Notes under the pieces: generated by a model
Database searches by the model: none
What the model was told of the DNA's origin: nothing
What the model saw: the letters and a program-made list of their open reading frames with translations, nothing else
In this document: positions 1 through 6,723 of the stretch, in pieces
Numbering within the stretch: the first letter of the stretch is position 1
Layout: each line of letters opens with the position of its first letter
NCBI GenBank assembly: GCA_047619485.1
Contig: JBLHKE010000257.1
Location: 1-9,959, forward strand
Source of the DNA: JBLHKE01 sp047619485
GTDB taxonomy: Bacteria > Verrucomicrobiota > Verrucomicrobiia > Verrucomicrobiales > DEV007
Reading direction: 5' to 3'
DNA length: 9,959 nt
Program-made: the position numbers and the translations under genes

Positions 1-186
1 TTATTTTGGCCATCACCCGCGTTCGCTTCCAACTCAAATAGCCCGCTATAATCGCTGAAATCTGCCTTGGTGCTGGCTAAAATTCCTGCGCATCTTTGTA
101 TGACTTATTTCCTGACAACCCCTTAGCTGAGAGAGCGCGTCTCGCGCTCTCAGGCGGCGATGCCCTCGTGGTCTGTAAGCTCTCCG
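1..186. other. Left-edge non-coding stretch with possible partial frame
   Basis: No full gene is visible here. On the minus strand, about 34 codons are open from a TAA near position 105 to the left edge. They read like protein (STKADFSDYSGLFELEANAG near the middle). There is no ATG, GTG or TTG start in that frame, so it may be a broken gene, a gene with a rare start that continues beyond the window, or chance. The rest of the stretch is the 3' flank of the minus-strand gene that ends at 187, including the hairpin at 131-151. Confidence 0.3.
131..151. terminator. GC-rich hairpin downstream of the 187-831 gene
   Basis: GAGAGCGCG (131-139) and CGCGCTCTC (143-151) form a perfect 9-bp stem with a 3-nt loop. 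It begins about 35 nt past the stop codon of the minus-strand gene, where a terminator would be expected. No T-run follows the stem on either strand, so it is not a canonical intrinsic terminator. It may instead act as a 3'-end stabilising hairpin or a terminator without a U tract. Confidence 0.4.
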
Positions 187-831
187 CTACTCTTCTTTGC
201 GGATGAAGGCGAAGTCCTTCAGGTCACGCCTCGGTTGGAGGTCGTCCGGGCCGTGGTATTGGGCGAGCATGATCCCCTCGTTCGCCTTGACTCCCTCAGC
301 GAGGAAGTTGTTGAACGATGTGAATACTTTCAGGTCTTTCAGATTGCTGGAGAAGTTTTTCGGGAAGCGTTCTACATCAACCGGCATCTGCACGCCTTCG
401 ACCTCCCAATCGAGCATCCATGCGATCGGTTTTGCTGGGAATCCCTTGCTCTCGACCACCGCTGGTGGGATGAAAAACCGTACAGTGATACTTTTGGACC
501 GCTTGACGGCAGTCAACTCGACCGCCCGCTGGTAGAATTCGAACGGCGCTTTCTTCTGGGCGGCGTTGGCGACTTTCGAGTTGGCGAGGTCACGATCTTC
601 GTAAGCGACTGTCAGCGTGAGTTTGATCCGGTTGAGGTAGTCTTTCTTCCGCGCTTCCGGATTCGCGGCGAAGTCGCCGGCTTGGAATTCGACGTCGGCG
701 GTGATCCAGCCGGATGAACTGCGTTTGAAGGTGACGTCTCTGACCTTGATCGGGTCGCGATCTTTTGCCGTCACGGCGCTGGAGAGTAGGAGCAGGGACA
801 TCAGTGCGGAGACTGTCAGTTTCATGTTCAT
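187..831 (-). CDS. Small secreted protein, possibly Amuc_1102-like pilus-associated family
   Basis: About 214 residues. The frame is open upstream to 888. I prefer the start at 831 (or the ATG two codons later at 825), because MNMKLTVSALMSLLLLSSAV is then a clean signal peptide with likely cleavage after VTA. A weak GAAAG lies 3 nt upstream of the first ATG and 9 nt upstream of the second. The mature part alternates charged and hydrophobic residues in a pattern suggesting beta strands (for example IKLTLTVAYED and SITVRFFIPP). It has no cysteines, no further membrane segment and no catalytic motif I recognise. Size, signal peptide and the strand-rich fold are compatible with the verrucomicrobial Amuc_1102-type pilus-like proteins, which have an immunoglobulin-like fold. 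That assignment is a guess from general resemblance, and an unassigned envelope protein is equally possible. It is divergent from the methyltransferase gene, with 97 bp between the two starts. Confidence 0.75.
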   Translation of the reverse strand: MNMKLTVSALMSLLLLSSAVTAKDRDPIKVRDVTFKRSSSGWITADVEFQAGDFAANPEARKKDYLNRIKLTLTVAYEDRDLANSKVANAAQKKAPFEFYQRAVELTAVKRSKSITVRFFIPPAVVESKGFPAKPIAWMLDWEVEGVQMPVDVERFPKNFSSNLKDLKVFTSFNNFLAEGVKANEGIMLAQYHGPDDLQPRRDLKDFAFIRKEE

Positions 832-928
832 AGACTTTCGGTGGTTTGGATTTGAGTGGCTCGCACGGTATTCTCTACTTGTTTCCAATCAGTAGGGGTG
901 GCATAGCTGCCCTTGCAGCAACACCTGA

Positions 929-1495
929 ATGAAACGCCAATCGAGAGCCTTTTCTAGTCGGACGCATTCTCACACCGATTATTCGAAGAAAGTGGGTGTG
1001 CGGGACCAAGACGATTTAATCCCACTGGTCGAGGAGACGGAAAATCCACTGATTCTGATTTTGGATCAGGTGCAGGATCCTCACAATCTGGGCGCCTGCC
1101 TGCGGACGGCGGATGGGGCTGGGGTGACGGCAGTGGTCGCGCCGAAGGATCAGTCGGTGAAAATCAATGACACCGTGCGGCGCATCGCCTGCGGTGGTGC
1201 TGAAAACGTGCCGTTCTTCATGGTGACGAACCTTGCACGGACGATGGCGCAACTAAAGGAGGCTGGGGTGTGGCTCACTGGGACGGGGGACGAGTCGGCG
1301 AAATCTCTCTACGAGGTCGATTTTAAAGGGCCGACCGGGATTGTGATGGGGGCTGAGGGGAAGGGGATGCGGCGGCTGACCGAGGAAAATTGTGATTTTG
1401 TGGTGCGCTTTCCGATGCTGGGGAGCGTGGAATGTCTGAACGTGTCGGCGGCCACGGCGGTCTGCCTGTATGAGGTGGTGCGGCAGCGCTTGTAG
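929..1495 (+). CDS. RlmB-like 23S rRNA 2'-O-methyltransferase (SpoU/TrmH family), short form
   Basis: 188 residues. The protein carries all three SpoU (SPOUT knot) motifs in order. Motif 1 is at residues 46-62 (DPHNLGACLRTAD, with N53 and R59). Motif 2 is at 139-150 (VMGAEGKGMRRL, with E143). Motif 3 is at 162-178 (PMLGSVECLNVSAATAV, with N171). These bind S-adenosylmethionine and form the trefoil knot. The wording of the motifs and of the linking region (NLARTM, PKDQS) is closest to RlmB, which methylates G2251 in the peptidyl-transferase P loop of 23S rRNA. E. coli RlmB has 243 residues with an N-terminal L30e-like RNA-binding domain. Here only about 28 unrelated basic residues precede the catalytic domain. 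An in-frame TGA lies immediately before the ATG, so the reading frame cannot extend upstream. No Shine-Dalgarno sequence is visible. It is certainly a SpoU methyltransferase; the exact rRNA or tRNA target is inferred. Confidence 0.9.
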   Translation: MKRQSRAFSSRTHSHTDYSKKVGVRDQDDLIPLVEETENPLILILDQVQDPHNLGACLRTADGAGVTAVVAPKDQSVKINDTVRRIACGGAENVPFFMVTNLARTMAQLKEAGVWLTGTGDESAKSLYEVDFKGPTGIVMGAEGKGMRRLTEENCDFVVRFPMLGSVECLNVSAATAVCLYEVVRQRL

Positions 1496-1523
1496 TTGGG
1501 TGAGGGGATCGGGTAGTGATTGC

Positions 1524-1544
1524 GACATCGACATAGACGATGTC
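1524..1544. terminator. Hairpin 28 nt after the methyltransferase stop
   Basis: GACATCG (1524-1530) and CGATGTC (1538-1544) form a perfect 7-bp stem around a 7-nt loop in the 102-bp gap between the methyltransferase and the alpha/beta hydrolase genes. No T-run follows, so it is at best a weak terminator. An operator-like dyad for the downstream gene is the alternative. Confidence 0.3.
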
Positions 1545-1597
1545 TGATCAAGAAAAATCGATTATGTGATCGGGAATGAAAGAGGCAGAGTCAGAGG

Positions 1598-2581
1598 GTG
1601 AAGCTCCACCGCATATTCCCCAAACTGTTTGTTCTAGCCGCCATGTTCTCGATCCAATCACCTGGAGCTGGTCCGCGGGTGGTAGATCTCAAGCTCGATG
1701 CTGATGAGGATGGATTGGTATTCGTCTACGTGCATGGTTTCGGTGGGGCGAAAAAATCCCCGGAATTCTGCGAGAATCTTCAGGCATTTCTCGACGAGGA
1801 GGAGGTCGCGGCGCAGGTGCTCAACTACGAGTGGGACTCGGTGAAGGTCGATCCGCTGAAGGCAGGCGCCTCTTGGCTCAAAGCACAGGCGATGGCAGAC
1901 GAAGAGGCTTCGAAGTTCAAACTGGAAGTGATCGACAAGCTGGATGCGGAAAACCGGGAGTATGTCGTGGTCGGTTTCAGTGTCGGCTCCCGTGTTGTTT
2001 TGAAGGCGCTCGAGGAAAGCGACAAGGAGTGGCGGGGATTACGAGGCGTCTACTTCCTCGGTTCAGCGATGACGAAGGACATGACTTTAGAGCGCCGCTC
2101 GGCGATGCCGGAGGGCATGAAGATTACCAACTACCACTCCCCGAAGCGGGATCTAGTGCACCGTATGGCGTTCAACTTCATGAGCGAAGTGTCGCCGGGC
2201 GGGCAGGTTGGTTTTGACGATGTCGACGTGTTTGAGAACTACCCGGTGTCGTGTGCGCACGCACACAAGGGGGTGGGGGTCACCATCGACTACTCCGGTC
2301 TTGCGGAGGCGATCGCCTTCTTGGAGTTACACGAGGCTGGATTGTCGATCGAGGGGAGCACGAAGCTCAATTGGGAAACCCCGGTGATGGAGGGAGATTA
2401 CTGGTGGAACAGGATTCACGTCGTCCAGGTTGATGGGATCGGTGCGGTTGAGCTCGAGCAGCACACGATGCGTCCGGGATACTATCGGGCGCTACGGGTC
2501 GATGGTGAGGGCAAGCGGACGCGGATCGCTCGCGGCGAAAACCTCCACGCGATCTTGCGCGAGCTGGGAGTGGCGGAGTGA
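1598..2581 (+). CDS. Exported alpha/beta-hydrolase fold protein
   Basis: 327 residues from a GTG start. This start gives a signal peptide: basic n-region MKLHRIFPK, then a hydrophobic core through about residue 20. An AGAGG lies 12 nt upstream of the GTG. The alpha/beta-hydrolase signature is clear: an HGFGG oxyanion-type turn at residues 46-50 after a hydrophobic strand, and a nucleophile elbow GFSVGS with S128. A plausible acid is D185 (PKRDLV), and a catalytic-His candidate is H221 or H223 (CAHAHKG). The GFSVGSRVV elbow is reminiscent of DUF726/DUF900-type hydrolases. Residues after about 250 form a C-terminal extension that I cannot assign. The activity is probably that of a serine esterase or lipase; substrate unknown. 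The gene ends 52 bp before the convergent J-domain gene, so it is probably transcribed alone or by read-through from the methyltransferase. Confidence 0.85.
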   Translation: MKLHRIFPKLFVLAAMFSIQSPGAGPRVVDLKLDADEDGLVFVYVHGFGGAKKSPEFCENLQAFLDEEEVAAQVLNYEWDSVKVDPLKAGASWLKAQAMADEEASKFKLEVIDKLDAENREYVVVGFSVGSRVVLKALEESDKEWRGLRGVYFLGSAMTKDMTLERRSAMPEGMKITNYHSPKRDLVHRMAFNFMSEVSPGGQVGFDDVDVFENYPVSCAHAHKGVGVTIDYSGLAEAIAFLELHEAGLSIEGSTKLNWETPVMEGDYWWNRIHVVQVDGIGAVELEQHTMRPGYYRALRVDGEGKRTRIARGENLHAILRELGVAE

Positions 2582-2633
2582 TCAAACGGCGGCTAGTGCC
2601 TCTTCCCCAATCTTCGGAGTAGCCTCGCGAGCT

Positions 2634-3401
2634 CTATCCGACCGTGATCTGCGCGCGTAATCGGGTTGTCTGGTTGATCGCCCGCTTCAGTTCTGCTTCT
2701 GTCAGGGTATCGTCGATCGAGCGTCGCTGGGACTTCGCGTCCGGGTGTCCGCCCGCGGCGGCGATCGTGAACCACGCGTAGGCACTGATCTCATCGCGCA
2801 GGATGTGTACGCCATTGGTGTACATAATACCTAGGTTGAACTGTGCTTTTGCGTGGCCTTGGAGGGCAGCCCGGCGGTAGTAGTTGAACGCCTTTCGTGG
2901 ATCTTTCTGGACGCCACCTCCTGAGTAGTAGCGCAGTCCCATCTGAAATTCTGCAGCTGGGTGTCCCTGTTCGGCAGATTTATGATACCAATAGATCGCC
3001 TTGGCATCGTCTCGCGGGACGCGTTGTCCCTCGGCGTACATAGTCGCGATGATGCACTGTGCATCGGCGTGTCCCTCGGCAGCTGCCTTTGCATACCAAC
3101 CGAGGGCGTTGGCCTCTTCGGTAGAAACGACGTTGGTATCCGGCCTCGCGGTGCGGGCGGGCTTCTCCTTCGGGGGGGCGTTCTTCCTAGGGGGAGAACT
3201 CTGGTGGCTTTTGCGGATCGATTCGTAGGCATGGTTGATCGCCTTGAGCTTTGCCTCCGCTTTCTCACGCAGGCGGGGATTCTCTTCGAATCGATCCGGG
3301 TGCCAGACCTGGGCCAGGTCGCGGTAGATCAGGCGGATCTCCTTCAACGAGGCAGTCGGCGAAGCGTCTAGGATGCGGTAGTGTTCCTGGAGGGAGTTCA
3401 T
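2634..3401 (-). CDS. J-domain protein with Sel1-like repeats
   Basis: 255 residues, without signal peptide or membrane segment, so cytoplasmic. Residues 4-66 are a J domain with the diagnostic HPD at 34-36, preceded by YRDLAQVW and followed by a helix rich in K, A and E. J domains stimulate the ATPase of DnaK/Hsp70. A proline- and lysine-rich linker (about 68-92) follows. Then come Sel1-like repeats, each built on WYxKAAExGHxxAQ...GxxVxxDxxKA: roughly 99-134, 135-170, 171-206, and a partial fourth ending near 223. Sel1 repeats form TPR-like helical solenoids for protein binding. The glycine/phenylalanine-rich, zinc-finger and C-terminal client domains of classical DnaJ are absent. The likely role is as an adaptor that brings a client bound by the solenoid to DnaK; the client is unknown. 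An AGGA lies about 15 nt before the ATG, rather far for a ribosome binding site. It is convergent with the alpha/beta hydrolase and divergent from the amidohydrolase operon. Confidence 0.92.
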   Translation of the reverse strand: MNSLQEHYRILDASPTASLKEIRLIYRDLAQVWHPDRFEENPRLREKAEAKLKAINHAYESIRKSHQSSPPRKNAPPKEKPARTARPDTNVVSTEEANALGWYAKAAAEGHADAQCIIATMYAEGQRVPRDDAKAIYWYHKSAEQGHPAAEFQMGLRYYSGGGVQKDPRKAFNYYRRAALQGHAKAQFNLGIMYTNGVHILRDEISAYAWFTIAAAGGHPDAKSQRRSIDDTLTEAELKRAINQTTRLRAQITVG

Positions 3402-3421
3402 CTGGGGTATTCAATTCCTAG

Positions 3422-3536
3422 CGCAATTCCCGTGCGATCTCTCGCCAAAAATGGGAAATTGCGTTGTAGTGGTCTTCTAAACCACTACAGGAGGGCGGTC
3501 TGAGCGCCGACTGAGTTCTGAGCCGCCACGGGCGGT
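3422..3536. repeat. Cluster of inverted repeats between divergent genes
   Basis: Three hairpins lie side by side in the 235-bp space between the J-domain gene and the amidohydrolase gene. First, CGCAATTCCC (3422-3431) pairs with GGGAAATTGCG (3453-3463), with one bulged base. Second, TGTAGTGGT (3465-3473) pairs perfectly with ACCACTACA (3481-3489) around a 7-nt loop. Third, CCGCC (3523-3527) pairs with GGCGG (3531-3535). The same CCGCC could instead pair with an earlier GGCGG at 3494-3498. CTGAG occurs three times (3500, 3511, 3518). A dispersed palindromic repeat, an operator, or a structured leader of the downstream operon would all fit. Confidence 0.6.
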
Positions 3537-3636
3537 GGGATGGTGCGTCAATGCTGGATATTTGCTCTTTAGTCGAATTCAGAGAAAAGAGGAAAGCGCG
3601 GTTGCTGCTGAAAGAGATTTCCTGTTAGCGTCCCGA

Positions 3637-6600
3637 ATGATCCGATCAGTTTTGATTCTTTCCTCGCTGATATTCTTCGCCACTAGTGCCTCGGCACAAG
3701 TGCGTTCGGAGCCGGTTGAGGGATTGCGAGTGAACACGCCGCGGGTGCATGTTTTGCGCGGGGCGACTCTGGTTCCTTCGCCAGGAAGGCTTGTCGAAAA
3801 TTCGGTAGTGGTACTGCGCGACGGGCTGATCGAGTTTGCGGGGGATGCTGGGAAATTCAAAGTTCCGGCTGGCGCCCGCGAGTGGGATGTGAGCGGGAAG
3901 ACGATTTATGCAGGTTTCATTGATCCTTGGGTGGCGCTGAAAGTGGCAGATGCTGAGGGTGAACTCGCGAGGCACTGGAATTCAAAAATCCGACCAGAGC
4001 GGTTCGCTGCTAGAGCTCTGGAGACGGTCTCGGCGGACAAGGTCAAAGAACTACGCGGACTTGGATTTACTGCGGCGCAGTTGGTTCCTGATGCGGGGAT
4101 TTTTCGTGGATCGAGTTGTCTGATCGTGCTACGCAATGGCGAATCCGGCAGTCGAATCATTTCAAAGCGAGTCGCGCAATGTGTGGCGTTCGAACATGGC
4201 GGCGGCGGGTATCCGACATCGCTGATGGGGAGTATCGCGCTGATGCGGCAGACGCTCTATGATGCGCAGTGGCAACGGGATTCGCGTGATCGGTATCAGA
4301 AAAATCCGAAAGGAATCGAGCGAACTGAGGCGAATGAATCACTCGATGCGCTACGTTCGGTTGTCGACGGCAAGCAGCGTGTTCTGTTTCGGACGCATGA
4401 CGAACTTTCTTACTCGCGGTTTTCTAAAGTAGCTGCGGAGTTTGGAATCAAAGGCGGCCTGTTGGGCTGCGGTTTCGAATATCGAGTGGTCGATGCAGTT
4501 AGATCGATGGCCTCGCCGCTGGTGTTGCCGTTGAATTTTCCGAAACCTCCTCCGGTCGAGGACATTGACGCTGCGTTGGAGGTTTCGTTGGCGGAATTGG
4601 AGCATTGGGAAATGGCTCCGTCCAATGCGGCTATGTTGGAAAAGGCCGATCTGCCTTTCTCTGTTAGTACGGCGCGCTTGGCCGATGCGAAAGGGGCTTT
4701 TTGGAAGAACCTACGACTGGCGGTCGAGCGCGGGTTGTCGAAGGACGCAGCTCTCGCGGCTTTGACAATTGAACCTGCTAAGCTGGTCGGAGCGTATGGG
4801 AAGATCGGCACGGTGAGCGCGGGGAAAATGGCGAATCTTGTCATCAGCGATGGTGATTTATTTGAAGGTGAGGACGCGAGAGTCCAAGCGGTCTGGGTTG
4901 ATGGAATTCACTTCGAGCAGGCTGCTGGGAAGGAAATCGATCTGGCGGGAAAATGGGAGGTGGCTATCGATGGACAGAAGCAGTCATGGGAGATTAGTGG
5001 CTCGGTAGAATCGTTGAAGTTGAAAATCGGCGGGAAGACGTTTTCAGCGAAGGTTGGATCTGGGCGTTGGTTGATGGCTTTTCCGGATGCCGGGGCGATT
5101 CGAGAAGGCGCAAATGGTGTGGTGCGGCTCTCGGCTGATGTGCAAGTTGGTGATCGTAGTCTAGGAGGCAGAGGTGTGATGCCGGGAGGCGAGAGCATTC
5201 AGTGGTCGGCGATCTGGAAAGGTGAATTAGAAAAGAAGCCGAAGGAGCCAAGCGAGGCGTCATCGATTTCCGAGGTAGAATTCGTTCGTTATCCTGCCGG
5301 TGCTTTTGGTCGGCTGGAACAGCCTGAGCTGGCCACTTCGGTGGTGATTCGGAATGCGACTCTGTGGACTTGCGCGCAGGCGGGGGTTTTGAAGCAGGGA
5401 GATCTCCTCATCCAAGAGGGCAAGATTGCTGCGGTCGGTAAAGATTTGAAAGTGCCTGCGGGAACTCGTGAGATCCAGGCGGATGGTGATCTGCATGTCA
5501 CACCGGGATTGATCGACTGCCACTCACATGTGGCGATCAGCCGTGGGGTGAACGAGGGCACGCACGCGGTGACCGTTGAAGTCCGCATTGGCGATGTGCT
5601 TGATCCAACCGACATTAATCTCTACCGACAGCTAGCTGGAGGGTTGACCGCATCGAACTTATTGCACGGTTCGGCGAACCCGATGGGCGGCCAGAATCAG
5701 GTGATTAAGCTACGCTGGGGCAGCGATGCGGAAGGTCTGCGGTTCAAAGGCGCGAAGCCTGGGGTGAAATTTGCGCTCGGCGAGAATGTGAAGCAATCGA
5801 ACTGGGGCAATGACAAGACGACTCGCTATCCGCAAACGCGGATGGGAGTGCAGCAAATCATGCGTGATACATTCTTGGCTGCCCGTGATTATGAACGTGA
5901 TGATGGCGGGCGTCGGAATCTGCGATTGGATGCGGCTTTGGAGATTCTGGAAGGTGATCGTATAGTGCACATTCACAGTTACCGGCAGGACGAGATTTTG
6001 ATGTTCGTTAGGCTCGCGGAAGAACTTGGCTTCACGGTGGGAACATTTCAGCACGTGCTTGAGGGCTACAAAGTTGCTGATGAGATCGCTAGAATAGGGG
6101 CTGGTGGTTCCACTTTCAGTGACTGGTGGGCTTACAAAATGGAAGTCTACGATGCGATCCCATTCAACGGGGCGTTGATGCGTGATGTGGGTGTCTTGAC
6201 CTCGTTTAATTCTGATAATGCCGAGTTGGCGACGCGCATGAATTTGGAAGCGGCAAAGGCTGTGAAATATGGCGGAGTGCCAGAGGCGGAGGCACTCAAA
6301 TTTGTTACGCTGAACCCGGCGAAGCAGCTGCGTATCGATGATCGTGTCGGTTCGCTGGAGCCGGGGAAGGATGCTGATTTTGTGATTTGGAGCGAGCACC
6401 CGATGTCTGGTAGGGCGAAGGCGCTCGAGACTTGGATTGATGGACGTAAATACTTCGATCGGGATCAGGATGCCGCAGAGGTGAGCAGGATCGGTGAAGC
6501 GCGCGAGCGTCTGATCGCTAAGGCGCTCAAGGAAAGGGTGAAGTCTGGCGGTAAGGAGAAGGACGGGGAGAAGCTGGATGGGAAAGAGAAGCCTGGTCTG

Positions 6601-6717
6601 CGTGGGCTATTCCGCAATGGCTTGGCAGAGGGAGAATGCCGCTCGGTTTACAAGGGCTTGTATCACAATGGTCGCAGCCTCCACACCTGCAGTCGCAACA
6701 GCTGCTGCAGCAACTAG
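3637..6717 (+). CDS. Large exported tandem amidohydrolase (one degenerate plus one active domain)
   Basis: 1026 residues. The frame is open upstream to 3535, but the ATG at 3637 gives a typical signal peptide, MIRSVLILSSLIFFATSASA, cut before Q21; no clear Shine-Dalgarno is present. Residues 36-430 are a first amidohydrolase-like domain (COG1228 type). It keeps the flanking beta domain (ATLVPSPGRLVENSVVVLRD, GTVSAGKMANLVI) but has FIDPWVA (D96, W98, A100) where GxxDxHxH is expected. Residues 432-560 form a beta-rich linker domain (LAGKWEVAIDG). Residues 569-945 are a second, complete domain with H629-S-H631 after GLIDC, H778-x-H780, H806 and D860 (FNSDN), all plausible metal or catalytic ligands. 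The end is a charged, lysine-rich segment (about 943-990) and a tail with four cysteines (C1001, C1018, C1023, C1024). The enzyme should hydrolyse an amide, cyclic amide or similar bond in the cell envelope; the substrate cannot be deduced. Confidence 0.93.
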   Translation: MIRSVLILSSLIFFATSASAQVRSEPVEGLRVNTPRVHVLRGATLVPSPGRLVENSVVVLRDGLIEFAGDAGKFKVPAGAREWDVSGKTIYAGFIDPWVALKVADAEGELARHWNSKIRPERFAARALETVSADKVKELRGLGFTAAQLVPDAGIFRGSSCLIVLRNGESGSRIISKRVAQCVAFEHGGGGYPTSLMGSIALMRQTLYDAQWQRDSRDRYQKNPKGIERTEANESLDALRSVVDGKQRVLFRTHDELSYSRFSKVAAEFGIKGGLLGCGFEYRVVDAVRSMASPLVLPLNFPKPPPVEDIDAALEVSLAELEHWEMAPSNAAMLEKADLPFSVSTARLADAKGAFWKNLRLAVERGLSKDAALAALTIEPAKLVGAYGKIGTVSAGKMANLVISDGDLFEGEDARVQAVWVDGIHFEQAAGKEIDLAGKWEVAIDGQKQSWEISGSVESLKLKIGGKTFSAKVGSGRWLMAFPDAGAIREGANGVVRLSADVQVGDRSLGGRGVMPGGESIQWSAIWKGELEKKPKEPSEASSISEVEFVRYPAGAFGRLEQPELATSVVIRNATLWTCAQAGVLKQGDLLIQEGKIAAVGKDLKVPAGTREIQADGDLHVTPGLIDCHSHVAISRGVNEGTHAVTVEVRIGDVLDPTDINLYRQLAGGLTASNLLHGSANPMGGQNQVIKLRWGSDAEGLRFKGAKPGVKFALGENVKQSNWGNDKTTRYPQTRMGVQQIMRDTFLAARDYERDDGGRRNLRLDAALEILEGDRIVHIHSYRQDEILMFVRLAEELGFTVGTFQHVLEGYKVADEIARIGAGGSTFSDWWAYKMEVYDAIPFNGALMRDVGVLTSFNSDNAELATRMNLEAAKAVKYGGVPEAEALKFVTLNPAKQLRIDDRVGSLEPGKDADFVIWSEHPMSGRAKALETWIDGRKYFDRDQDAAEVSRIGEARERLIAKALKERVKSGGKEKDGEKLDGKEKPGLRGLFRNGLAEGECRSVYKGLYHNGRSLHTCSRNSCCSN

Positions 6718-6719
6718 GA
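6716..6719 (+). promoter_or_regulatory. Ribosome binding site overlapping the upstream stop codon
   Basis: AGGA overlaps the TAG stop of the large amidohydrolase and lies 4, 7 and 10 nt before three consecutive ATG codons (6724, 6727, 6730). This is the clearest Shine-Dalgarno in the window and suggests translational coupling of the two amidohydrolase genes. By spacing alone, 6727 is the best initiator. Confidence 0.6.
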
Positions 6720-6723
6720 TTTT

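Noticed and set aside
160..717. Plus-strand frame of 185 codons
   Set aside because: It is antisense to the secreted protein at 187-831, which has a proper signal peptide. This frame has no recognisable domain.
846..874. Promoter-like TTGGAT and TATTCT with 17-nt spacing before the methyltransferase gene
   Set aside because: The -35 matches only three of six consensus bases; too weak to list as a feature.
3535..3636. Upstream extension of the large amidohydrolase by 34 codons
   Set aside because: It would bury the signal peptide inside the protein and run through the last hairpin; the ATG at 3637 gives a normal signal peptide.
5710..6399. Long minus-strand frame of 229 codons inside the amidohydrolase gene
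   Set aside because: It is fully antisense to the best-conserved catalytic domain; the composition is that of a shadow frame.
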